64,000 nucleotides of DNA from Solea solea (taxonomy: Eukaryota; Chordata; Actinopteri; Pleuronectiformes; Soleidae), in NCBI RefSeq assembly GCF_958295425.1, contig NC_081141.1, positions 22,184,884 to 22,248,883 of the forward strand, read 5' to 3'. Shown here piece after piece: positions 24,450 to 36,438 of the stretch. The position numbers and the translations under genes were made by a program. The notes beneath the pieces were generated by a model, which worked only from the letters and a program-made list of their open reading frames with translations, did no database searches and was not told the DNA's origin. Position 1 is the first letter of the stretch. Each line of letters starts with the position of its first letter.

Positions 24450-26856
24450 GAGTGGGAGTGGAAATCGTTTTGTGCGCCTGTGTGCGTGTGGGCTTGTGTA
24501 TGTCTGTGCACTAGCAACAAAAGTGTGTTTTTGGTTTGTTTTGTTTTTGCTGAGCACTGATATAGAGCACTGATTCATCATGCAGATACTAAACAGCAGG
24601 CATGACAGGTTCCAGTTTTTGTAGAGGAGGCGGCAGATCCGAGTGACACTGACTACGTCTGACCTGCAACAATCAGCCGTCTGGAGGCGACGACGCGATG
24701 GAGACGCGACGGCGGCTCCATCGCGTCCGTCTTCACCTTTCAATAGGACACGATGTGCAGTGACATGAACACTGGGTGAAGTGTGTGTGTGGATAAACAC
24801 CACAAACTGTAAATATTTCATTTTGTCTTCAGTGCACAGTGTAATGGCGTAGAGTTGTTTTGGTTTTGTGCCATTTGATGTGAGTTTTCTTCAATACCTC
24901 AGACAGAGGATGTTTGTTTTAATGGAAGCACTTTATTTTGATTTTTTTCTCCTTTTACAAATCCACATCAGTGTTTTCTCCCTTCACTTAACTCTGACTC
25001 AAACGCTTTTGCAGACTCGCTTCACTTTTTGGGTTAGAAAGAAAAAGTCAGCTGACTTACAGTTTTCTCAAATGAATCATTCTTTCAGTGGCTGATTTGA
25101 CTCAGCGTCCCATTTCTAAGTCAATGTGAGTATTTCTGTTGAATGTATTGTGTAAAAGCAAATGCCATCATTACTCTTTTTTTCTTGCTGTACATATGTG
25201 TTGTTTTTCCTCAGTCCTGATTTCAACTGTGCGTGCGTGCGTGCGTGTGTACATGTTTAAGTGTGTGTGTGTTTTAGTTAAGCAGCTGGTGACATACGGG
25301 CTTGAATCTGTTTTAATTTCACCTGAGAATCACATCAGAGGGACCGTTTTCTCTTTGCCAGGAGGCTGTGTGTCAGCACTGCTTCTTTGTTTGGATAGTT
25401 TGTGTTATATCATTTGAGCCAAAGATGGATGATAGATGGTTTTTTATGTACAAAGGAAATCACAACTCACCACCAGACCAGCACCCTCCTCCTCCTCCTC
25501 CTCCTCACAGTCTCCCACTCTCCCCTCTGTTTTTACACTTAACTACTGTAGACTATTTTTCTCCTTAATGAGGTATGTGTACGAGACTGGAGTGAAGACA
25601 AAACACTGCAAATCACAGAGGAAACGTTGGGATACATCTACAGTCCTTCATCACGTTGGTGGGAAGTGAACGTGTCATTTGATTCCCGGTTGTTTTAAAT
25701 GCCAACCCCTTCAACTGTGAGCTTTCCATACAATATTTGTCATCCTGTAGTACGTACGTATGTACGGCGACGATGACGTCCCCCCTCGTTTTTTGCTTTA
25801 TAAGCTTAAGTCTGTTTTGTGACCTCGTACATCGCGTGTGAGCGTCAGTTTGGTGAAGAGTTGACTGGTCAGTGTTTGAAATACCTAACTTATTTATAAA
25901 CGTAGTGTCCTGTAGAGGAAGTTAAGCTCCATATTCTTGCTGTTGGATAATAATTTAAAAAAGAAATGTCAGATGTGATTGTACTGCCACCTAGTGGTGC
26001 TCTGTTGCTATGTGTGTTCTGCTCAAAAAAAGGAAGAAAAAAAATGAGGAAACAAAACTGTGTGCAAGTGTTTTTATTTAACACCCCCCCCCCCCCCATT
26101 TACTCTATGTTAGTTATTTTTTACAAGACAAACAAGAATATAGAAAATATCAGCAATATTTGAAACATAATGCCGTAATAGTATGTAATAATTTTGTATT
26201 AGGGAGTTTTTCTAATGCCATTTCCATCTAGAGCCATGGTTCTCAAACTGTGGTACACAAGCTTCCTCTGGTGGTACTTGGAGGAATATCAGAAATACTG
26301 TTCCACTGTATAAACCAGGGTTTGTGATTAGAGTGTAGCTGAGGAATTTTGACCGGAAAATGAAACAAATAACAGTAAAATTAAATAATAATACGTAGAG
26401 AGTCACCGTATCTCACTAAAGTAGTGTGTGAGGAAGAGGAGGATGATGAGAGAGCAACTTATCTTTTTGGGGAATTTATATAAAAAATAAATCTATGAAT
26501 TTCAAAAACAGAATCAAATCTGGACAACTGTAATTAAAACACCAAACAGGCTTTTATATATGCAATTAATAATGTCCTTTAATGTTGAAGGCAATACATT
26601 TAATACTGTGATAATTACAACCAAATGTCTTATTACTATTATAAAAAAATACTGCTAACAAACACATTTAGTATTAAATTGTGTTTGAACACATGATATT
26701 AAGTGGTGGGCCACATGTAATCCATTCGGGGGGCCGCCAGTTTGACACCGCTGGTGTAAAACCTTCACAGGAAAAGTATGTGAGAATCTAATCCCTGAGA
26801 AATGTAATCCCCGTGTGAAATTGGGTTTTGTTACAGTTACTCTAACAAAGAATAAA
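24450..26856 (+). other. Probable rgmb 3'UTR and downstream DNA
   Basis: No gene seen. AATAAA occurs at about 26486-26491 and at 26851-26856 on the plus strand; either could end rgmb, giving a 2.0-2.4 kb 3'UTR. Contents include a (CTC)n tract near 25487-25505, a poly-C run near 26085, a hAT-type terminus CATGGTTCTCAAACTGTGG at about 26233, and the end of another hAT-like repeat near 26700-26757 (GGCCGCCAGTTTGACACCGCTG). Confidence 0.45.
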
Positions 26857-26909
26857 AAACATTTTTATAAACGTTCAATTACCTTAAGCCGCGTTTACAC
26901 TCTCAATTT

Positions 26910-27206
26910 TCAGTAAAGATTAGTGGCCATGCTGTACAAACTCACACACACAACCACAAACATGCTGTACATACAATAGACAACGTTGTATTTGTAACCC
27001 ATTTGTCTGAGGTTAGGTTTTGAACAGATTCCAACGTTTGGCTTCTCAAACTGCCACAGCCGGCGCTGTATCACACCTGGCATCATGTCAGTGTGTGTCG
27101 ACGGCTCTGAAAATGGCGCGAGGGAAAATATCCGCAGTGTTTTAGAGCTGAGGGATTCCCCTGATATTTCACTGTAGGACTGAAGGAGCATCATCATCCT
27201 CTCCGT
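26910..27206 (-). other. Possible 3' untranslated exon of the ptcra-like gene
   Basis: On the minus strand a strong acceptor (GTGTGACTTTTCAG) lies at 27207-27220, before a region with an 80-100 codon open frame of no recognisable domain. Splicing from the GTGAGG donor inside the end of the transmembrane exon (last base 27288) would join TG to A and recreate a TGA stop, so this exon would be untranslated. That is the arrangement of the TCR-alpha constant gene, whose last exon is 3'UTR. Inference only; transcripts would be needed to confirm it. Confidence 0.35.
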
Positions 27207-27283
27207 CTGAAAAGTCACACAGACTCAAAATGAGTCCAATAAACCCAGTGTTACGTTCATTTGAAGACAAAGCACAAAGACCC

Positions 27284-28960
27284 TCACCACTTAATAACTG
27301 CGTACGTCGTCATCAGAGTGTTGAAGACCATGATCTTCATGAGGAGCAGCCTCATCGACAGGACGACCACCGTGTTCGTCCACATGACGACATCTGCAGG
27401 TCAAACCACACAGACTGAAGCAGAAGGAACTATTTCTGTGCAACAGGAGTGACAATTTATTAACAGGGGGGAAAAAATTAAGATGTACCGTCTATCTCTT
27501 TCTCTTCAAAGCAAACCTTGCCTTCATGACCTGGAAATATAAAAAAAATAAAGAAACATTGATGAAATGAGCTGTGAAATCTAATATATGTGTGTGTAAA
27601 ATACTGTATATTATACAGTTATTATGCAATAGCCCTTAATTTCTCTTTATCACAATGTGTGCACCTTCTATAGGTGGAGAGTGTACGGAGTTGTGGTAAA
27701 AACAGCAACAAAAAAAAAGGAAAATGAGGGTTGAAGGTAAAAATTACACTGGTAGTTTTTGTCAATGACGAGGCTACTGCTTATTCACTGTTATTTAGCT
27801 AACGTTAATATTATAGCTATACAAATTAAGTGGTGATTATACAGTAATACTATGTTGTTTCCAATTTAATATCCTGGAAATAACATGGTAACTGTGTGAA
27901 AATGAGATTATTTTAGTCCCATTGTTTTTCCCACATAATTAAATGGTGATTACATAGGAAAAAGATGGTGTTATGATAATAAAACTTCTCTATTACAAAA
28001 TGGTATATACAAAATCGCATTTTGTCCTACCTGACGAAGTGATGTGGTGTCGCCTGTTGACCTTTGGACGTCGTCTCTTAGTCACAGAGCAGCTGTACGA
28101 AGGCCAGTCCCTGGTCACCACCGTGATTATGGACACGGGGCCGTGTCCGTGGCCGCGGCGCCTCCTGCTGAGAGCCACGCTGTTCGGCGCAGTCGTCACG
28201 AGGTCCTCTGACGGTGACCTCCAGCTGACCTCCAGGTGACCCCGCCGGAAGTCGCTGACCATACAAACCAGCAGAGTCCAGCCGAGCCTTTCCCCCGTCA
28301 AGTGGACCGGGGGACCCAGCGACGCCAGGACGTGACCTTTCACCCCTCCTGATCAGAGGAAGGTGATGGATTGTGCACATCACTGAACGTTAATGTTTCA
28401 AATCTTAATATACAATACCAGAACATTATAGTCCATGAGCACATGGAGAAGAATATATTCGTTTTAATGACTTAGAAGTATAAAACATTAACAGCATTAA
28501 ACAAAATCCTCTTTGTATTTATGTTACAATCCCTAACAAACCCTTAATAGAGATTACTACTTTGTAGATTAGCTCATATCGAACTCTGGGGCAGCTGTGC
28601 ATTGTCCCTATTAATTATAAAAATCTAAATTAATAATTTACACAGTAGTTACAGGAGAACAGTTCCAGTAAACGTCAGAAAACATGAACACTTGCTCATA
28701 CACTTGCACACAGAGAACCTGGACTCCCACATCTGTACCAGACGTTTAATCTTGTTCAGACTGTAACCTGACATTCACACAGTGAATTATTCCAAGCACC
28801 AGGTGTCAAAAACCTAGACGCTTTCTTTCCCAATCAACATTTTCAGTGTTAGAAACAACAAATCACAAGATCGGGATGACGTCTTAGAGATTTTAAAACT
28901 CTTACCGGTCCACAGATAGATAATAGGAAGGTAGAATAGACTCTTGGACGCCTCAGTCAT
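27284..28960 (-). CDS. ptcra: Pre-T-cell-receptor alpha-like chain (one Ig C1 domain, TCR-alpha-type transmembrane helix)
   Basis: Four minus-strand exons, all joined in phase 1: 28960-28906, 28348-28031, 27530-27489 and 27393-27284, giving 174 residues. Exon 1 is a leader with a hydrophobic core (LFYLPIIYLW) and donor G|GTAAGA. Exon 2 is a C1-type Ig domain: Cys47 in TLLVCMVSDF, Trp61 in EVSWR and Cys105 in YSCSV; its start, ASLGPPVHL, resembles the pTalpha segment SLAPPIML. Exon 3 is a 14-residue connecting peptide with one cysteine (HEGKVCFEEKEID), placed as the TCR interchain cysteine. Exon 4 is a helix, RLLLMKIMVFNTLMT, with Arg153 and Lys158 spaced as in TCR-alpha and pTalpha, where they contact CD3; it ends after a few residues. 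No V domain or J segment adjoins. In mammals pTalpha pairs with TCR-beta in thymocytes. The alternative is a displaced TCR-alpha constant-like gene. The gene symbol is provisional. Confidence 0.7.
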
Positions 28961-31284
28961 GTTTGTCTCAGTCTGTGATAACTGTCCCTAGTGTGTGTGT
29001 GTGTGCGCACCTTGACTGTGTGAAATGGGGGCATGCCGTTTGGATTTGGCAGGAGCATTGCATTATGGGGGATTTACATTGTTGTGCCCTTTCCATTACA
29101 ATGGTATCCCCTCATAGCACACACACACACACACATGGACAGAGGGAGCAAGTGGGAGAGAAACACAGAGTGAGCTCAAACATAAATGAAGCTCTACCTA
29201 CATTTAAGAAGAAAGGGGAAAATAAAGCAACAGGACATTCATGTGGACAAGAGACAGTGAGTGACTGGAGACACACCTGTGTTTGGCTGTTAGATCTGAG
29301 GTGAGAAACTGATCATATCAACACACCCAGAGCATGAGACAACACTGTTGTAGGCTACACCTGTGCGGCACACACACACACACACACACACACACATGCA
29401 CTCACATGCACACACATGCACACACATGCACACGTTTTTGGGGGTTTTGTTGAACGATTGTGAGGATACTCATCGTCCTAATGCATCTCCTAACCCTTTA
29501 CTCATTTGATCATTCACACACTCAAACAGCTGACACAAACCTAACCTAGACCTACACTGAATTCTACCCTAAAACCTAACAATAACCACTTAATCCCTAA
29601 CCACATTTAAAATTTTAGCTCTCAACTTTACCAGTTCCTCATTGGGATCAGGTTTTGGTATCCACGAGACCTAATGGCACTTACAAGGTCAGTGTTTATG
29701 CCAGAAACTGTCCTAAAGATAAATAAATAATAAATACAAGTACACACATGTCACTGTAGGATTGACCCTAACCCTAATCCTGAGGACACATTATCGATCC
29801 AGTGAAACATAGCAATATTTTGCATGATGATATATTGCCTTTAAAACTCTAAGTATGTCATTGTTTAACTGATGTTACAAATAAACATTAAACCATTTGT
29901 GGATTAGCATAAAAAAAGAAAAATCAAAAATCAATTCACGTTTCCGTCCACTAGATAGCGCCAAGTGCACACACTCATGAGAGCTGGTGTAAACGCAATA
30001 TATGATTTCGCAAATACTCGTGATAATATCGCATCCGTGGGGTCTCTGGCAATTAGGACACATCACAGACATAATGCCTTCCCTAACCCCTTAACCTAAC
30101 CTTAACCATCACAACCTTAAGTGTCTAACCCTAACCCTTAACCTCACCCTAATTTAACCTCATTCTAAACTCAAGTCTTTGTGAGGACCAGACACAATGT
30201 CCCCACAAGCAGTGGTGGGAGGGGAGTCAGTTGCATGTTGAATCCTCCTGTACAGTAGTTGGCGCTGTGAACCACAAAGAGTTGTAATCCACCTTACTAG
30301 GAGAAGAAGAAGAATCACCACAGAAGAAGAAGAATGAACAGCCTTGATGGACAGTGAAGTCTTCATTCTAAGTCTAAGTTTTACAGTGGGTGCCTAATGA
30401 CCCTAACCCTAGGTCAAAGGTCAAACGTCCTCACAAAGATAGGTTGTCTCAGTGAGCACATACACACACACACACACACACATAAACACACACAATGGCA
30501 GTGGGAGGGAGGAGTTATAAACAGAAAGTGAAAGTTAACAGCATTCTCTATGAGGAAGTATGATGAGGCCAAACTGACTGAGGTAAAGCTTTTCTTACCA
30601 TTTCTGTGAACACGGGAGAGCTTTATTTTACTTAACTGTTGTTACCTTTAAAAGCGTACGCAACTGTCCTTTTATTGAACAGCCTCGGGTTGTTTGTGAG
30701 GCAGCAGCGGTAGCAGCAGCAGCAGCAGCAGCAGCTTCATTTGTTCTGTGCGACTCCACATATCATGTGCTGCTGCTGCATGTGTGGCCTGACTCGACCT
30801 GCATGTTACAGTTATGCTCGTGCAGCTGTTGTCTCCTCACACTTTTAGCTGTGTCCTCAACCTGTTTAGTTTGCTTTGAAAGTCATGTGGTTCGACTACA
30901 GTCCAGTGAGACACCCTGGAAAATAATAGTAAAGCAGTAATTGTATTCATCCATTTATTCATGTCAAAGTTTTACTGTGACCTTAGCGTCTGGAGGAAGC
31001 AGTGCATTACATTCAGACTTTTATTAGTTTAAGGAAAGCATTATGAGTGTTTTTAAAGGAATAATGTGTCCTTCATCCTCCGCTAATGTCTTTCAGATTC
31101 AAGCAGAAGTCCTGGGTACTTACAGTACGTGCCTGATGTGTTTGCTTCAGCAGTGTCTCTGACGCTCCTCAGTTTCTCTCCCCGAGTCTCAGTTGTGACC
31201 TAAGGATTTAAATACCAGCTGTCACACTGTCACATGATAGGTTTGCCTTTTTAAATCAAGCACCGAAAGGACATCACCTCCACA
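28961..31284. promoter_or_regulatory. Shared intergenic region between divergent ptcra-like and erap2 genes
   Basis: The two genes are head to head with 2.3 kb between start codons. The region holds GT and CA microsatellites (28991-29006, 29119-29135, 29372-29396, 30466-30480), a GT-flanked telomere-like repeat in both orientations (29440-29790, 30050-30440) and a (GCA)n tract (30702-30735). At 30523-30537 lies an ISRE-like motif. No extra gene is seen. Confidence 0.5.
30523..30559 (+). promoter_or_regulatory. ISRE-like and PU.1-type motifs, candidate erap2 promoter
   Basis: AGAAAGTGAAAGTTA (30523-30537) matches the interferon-stimulated response element core GAAANNGAAA. GAGGAAGT (30552-30559), a typical PU.1/ETS word, follows within 20 bp, and a TATAAA-like GTTATAAAC precedes. 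A plausible untranslated first exon ends at 30582 (GAG|GTAAAG) and could splice to 31097 (TCTTTCAG), upstream of the erap2 ATG. ERAP genes are interferon-inducible in mammals, so the placement makes sense. Transcription start not proven. Confidence 0.45.
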
Positions 31285-34200
31285 ATGGTCTCGGCGAGGC
31301 TGTTGGCACTGTCCCTGTTTCACGTGTCTCTGGTTGCGTGTCAGAGTTCACAGCAGGCGTCAAACATTACAGGAGGACAACCTATGGGTACAGATCATCT
31401 GTCTTTCCCATGGAGTCGTTTTCGCCTGCCTAGGTACCCTTCACTCTAGTCTAGTTTTACTCCCATATATGCAGGAAATGTACAGAAAACTGATTTAAAA
31501 AGGCTCCAAACATTGTTTTGTGTTATGTTTGTGTTACTGTAGGTACATCATCCCTCTTCACTATCGCCTCCTCCTGCACCCCAACCTCACAAGTCTCAGT
31601 TTCACTGGTTCAGTGCAGATCCAGATCGATGTCCAGAACAATACGAACTGGGTTGTATTACACAGCAAGGGTCTGAACATCACCAGAGCCACGATACTGA
31701 ACCAGAACCTCGCTCATCTCTCTGACCAGGTAGTGTATCCTGAACGTCTTCCTGTTTCACACTCACAGAGCATTAAATGACTTCTTCCCTTTTTAGGTTC
31801 TTCCTGTTCTTCACAACCCGTCACATGAGCAGATTGGCATTTTCTCTCCCAGAGTGCTCAGCAGTGGGCAAAAGTACTTCCTGTATATTGAGTTTGGGGC
31901 AGACCTGGTAGACGGCTTCCATGGGTTTTACATGAGCACGTACAGAACCACCACAGGGGAGACCAGGTAGGACTTCTGATGGATTCTTCCGCAGAGTTTG
32001 GTAAAATACCCAACGCAGTACAATGCACAGACAATCTGCTTATGTCTCTTTCTCAGAACCTTAGCTTCGACTCATTTTGAGCCGACAAGTGCTCGGACGG
32101 CGTTCCCTTGTTTTGACGAGCCAATCTTCAAAGCCAACTTCTCTGTACGGATTAGGAGAAGCCCAGAGTTTATTGCTCTCTCCAATATGCCCATAGTGAG
32201 TGTTACATAGTCTCTGTGCTGTACACAACATATGAAGATGGACGTATTCTTCCAGTTTGCAAAATTAAGCCTCAATATTTGCATTTTGACAACCAAAAAT
32301 TCACCTGCAAACAGGCAAATCCCGGATGATACCAGCTGTCAATCACACTGGGGTCCACCCATATGTGCTGCTCTTTAGCGACTGTTTCCCAGATTATGGG
32401 AACATCATCCATCTTCTACCACGTTATCCTCCACATCCATCCATCCATCCATCTTCTACCACGTTATTCTCCACATACATCCATCCATCCACTACCACTT
32501 TATCCTCCACATCCATCCATCTTCTACCACTTTATCCTCCACATCCATGCATCCATCTACTACCACTTTACCCTCTACAGCCATGCATCCATCCATCCAT
32601 CTACTACCACTTTACCCTCCACATCCATGCATCCATCCATCCATCTTCTACCACTTTATCCTCCACATCCATGCATCCATCCATCTTCTACCACTTTATC
32701 CTCCACATCCATCCATGCATCCATCCATCTACTACCACTTTATCCTCCACATCCATCCATCCATCCATCCATCCATCTACTACCACATCCATGCATCCAT
32801 CCATCTACTACCACTTTATCCTCCACATCCATGCATCCATGCATCCATCCATCCATCCATCTTCTACCACTTTATCCTCCACATCCATCTTTTACCACTT
32901 TATGATATTTGAGAATATCATCATTTCCAGGTTCCAAACTAATTTTCTGACATTTTACGGCCCAAACAAGTTTTTGATTAATCAGAAAATGTTTAGTGTT
33001 GAAGTAGAAGCTCATTCTCTCATAGACTTCTATTCAAACTAAATTATTATCGCCTCCTGGTGTCTAACTAGTACCTCCATTAGACTTCCTTGGCTTCACT
33101 TTTCAAACCAGGAGACCACGTCCATATGTGTACGACATGATCCATCGTATATGTTTTAAACGTGCTTGGAAGATTTTGTTCCAGTGACATACATTTGCAA
33201 TTCAGGTGAACTCGGTCCAGATAAACGCTGACCTGCATGAGGACAGGTTTGCTGTGAGTGTGAAGATGAGCACTTACCTGGTAGCATTTATCATCTGTGA
33301 CTTCAAATCTGTCACTGCATCCACATCCTCTGGAGTGAAGGTACAGTAACGCTTTGCTTTTTCATCTCAGCCCTCAGGTCACATTTTATGTCCTCACTCA
33401 TTTCTTGTGCATTTATAGGTTTCCATCTATGCCTCCCCTGAGAAATGGTCTCAGACCCACTATGCCCTGGAGGTTGCTGTCAAAATGCTGGACTTTTACG
33501 AGGACTACTTCAACATCCGTTATCCTTTACCCAAACAAGGTAACATTTCTCTTGTTTCCTTGTCTTTACCCTGTCACTTTTTATTACCTGACCTGTTTTT
33601 TTTCTTCTTCTCAGACCTGGTAGCCATCCCAGATTTTCAGTCTGGTGCGATGGAGAACTGGGGTCTGACCACCTACCGAGAGACAAGTCTTCTCTTTGAC
33701 CCTGCCTCTTCCTCGCTGTCTGACAAACTCTGGGTTACTATGGTGATCGGCCACGAGCTCGCTCATCAGGTGAGAGCATCAACACAATAGTGGCACACAG
33801 AAGCAAGTGCCTGTTTATTTACAGCAGCTCAAATGTTTTATTGTATTTATTGTTTTCTGATGTTATTTGTTGTTGTTTATGTGGTTATTCATATGCATGG
33901 GTGGTTTGAATTTTCCTGTCATGATTATCATGATTATAACAATTGTGATTCATGATGTAACTGTAAGATTTGTAAATAGGGATGAGCCAATACGATACTC
34001 GGTATCGGTATTGGTCCACTACTGGTCACAATCACTGGATCAGATATCAGACAGATAAAAATCCTATATGTATGCAGTAAAATACCCGAATAAAAGTCGC
34101 CAACAGCATTTTAGCTGAGTAATGTTGTGGACTGTTTCTTTCTTCGTTATGGGAGACGAATATTTGTTACAGTATTGGAGAATTATTTTCTTGAAACAGC

Positions 34201-36378
34201 TTGAAATTCATGAGCATGAAAAAGTAGTATCGTGTCTTCCCTTTCCTTAAGTGTAAACAGGCAGAGTATTTTTGTGTAACTTCATTTGGTTCAAATCGTA
34301 ATAAATGCTCAATAAAAACCTGCACTTTTGCCTGCAGTGGTTTGGTAACTTGGTGACAATGGTGTGGTGGAACGATCTCTGGCTGAATGAAGGATTTGCC
34401 AAATACATGGAGTACATCTCAGTGGAAGCCACGTACCCTGACCTCGCAGTGGTAAGAGCGTTATTATTATTATTATTACTATGAGGATTCACTGATGGAT
34501 AAATGAAGAGGGACAGGTTTTAAAATGATGTTCTGTGCACAATCTTGCAGGAGGAATATCTTCTGAATGCCTGCTTTGTAGCAATGAGCCATGATTCGCT
34601 GAATTCCTCTCGACCGATATCCAGTGCGGCAGAGAACCCCACTCAGATCGAAGAGATGTTCGACGAAATCTCCTATGAGAAAGTATGTTTTCCGTCGCGT
34701 ACGCGTGTTTCACTCTACGAGATTATGAATCTGGACAGTCACTGAGAAATTATAAGAACTTCTCCTAATTTTTCATTGGTCTGTTTAAAACAGAACCACT
34801 TGTGATTGTGCATCTTAATTTTTGACATCAGTAATATGACTTGTATACTGTATATGTAACTTAAAATGAAATCAGTATGTTCTCTTTCTTCCACCAGGGG
34901 GCCTGTGTCCTTCACATGCTGCGACACTTTCTGACCACTGATGTGTTCCAGAGCGGGATAGTGCGATACTTACGCAAATACAGCTACAAAAACGCACTCA
35001 ACCAGGACCTTTGGGACAGTCTGGCCAATGTATGACCACAAATGACATTTTCCTGTTATTTGTTTTTGTTTCAGTAAATCAATTTGCAGCCTTCAAGCTA
35101 TAGTACTTAACTTTTAATTTTAATTTCAAACAGTTGTCAAATTAGTTCAATGCTGCCCAAAGTCTATCAGCTCCACATGATGATGTTCTGAGTATAGCTG
35201 TACATAGGAAGTAATTTGCTTTAAATCAGAACAGTGGCAGCAGCAACATTGCATTAGTGAAGCGAGACACCTGCTTACAGGTTGATATGTGACTGACGAT
35301 GCCACAAAAACTCTCAGAAGTTGATGTAACTTGTAACAAAACAAAAAAGGAAGACCACACTGCTTAAGTGTGAGGTCTGCAAAACCTTCCATGCATTTCA
35401 ACAGGAATGAATTCCGATTGTGTTTTGCAGACATGCTCTGAAGAGGACTTTATGTCAGGAAAACACTGTTACAGCAGCAGCCAGGCCACCAAGAATGCAG
35501 TGAGTTAACAGTTCAACAGAAACTCTCTGGTCTCTCTCCTAAAATGTCCATGTCCATTTCCCGTTCACCTGTGTTGATATCCAGCTGTTTCCTGCAGTAC
35601 CTGTTTGCAGGGGAACATCTGGACCTCACAGCCATGATGAACACTTGGACTCTGCAGAAAGGCATCCCTCTGGTAACAGTCACAAGAAGCGGTTCTCGTC
35701 TACTGCTGAGACAGCACAGGTTCCTGAGGACAGTCCTGCCCTCTGACCCTCAGTGGTCCAAGTTACAGGAGGGGTGAGCGTTGGCCTACAGCTGTGCAAC
35801 CTTTGCTAGAATTGTCATGATTTCAAATAACTCTCAGACATTATCTGGAACTTATAGTTCTGGTCTGACTTTTGCTCCTGGTGTGTCACGTGTCAAATCC
35901 TGTGCATCATTTTTGATTTTCATATGATAGTAGTGATAAAATAACCGATTGTTTTTGTACAGTTTCTTGTGGCACATCCCTCTGACATACAAGACTGACA
36001 CCTCCAGCACAATTCACAGACACCTGATGACAACATACACAGGTAAAACCATGAGAGAATGTTAAATGCAGCTCTTATCTTCATGTTTTCCTCCTGCATT
36101 TAATTGTTTTCCGTCCCTTTATTTTGCTTTTTTGTGTGACTTTTAGACAGTATACCCATAGGAGAGGAGGTCAGCTGGGTGAAGGTAAACACTGACATGA
36201 CCGGCTATTATGTGGTCCACTATGAGGATGGTGGCTGGGATGACATCACCAAACTCCTGAGGGAGAACCACACGGCTCTGAGCTACAAAGACAGGACTGA
36301 CTTGATACACAGCGCTTTTCAGTTGGTCTCGTAAGCATCAGATGTGTGACTCAATTGTGGATATATATATATATGTGC

Positions 36379-36438
<60 letters not shown>

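Noticed and set aside
26910..27218. Coding continuation of the ptcra-like gene
   Set aside because: Every plausible splice into this exon gives an immediate or very early stop, so I list it only as a possible untranslated exon.
30050..30440. CCCTAA-like words suggesting an interstitial telomere
   Set aside because: Only two or three degenerate repeats inside the dispersed GT-linked repeat; not a telomeric tract.
32326..33042. 238-codon open frame with Ser-Ile-His repeats
   Set aside because: Falls in erap2 intron 4 and reads the CCAT-based array.
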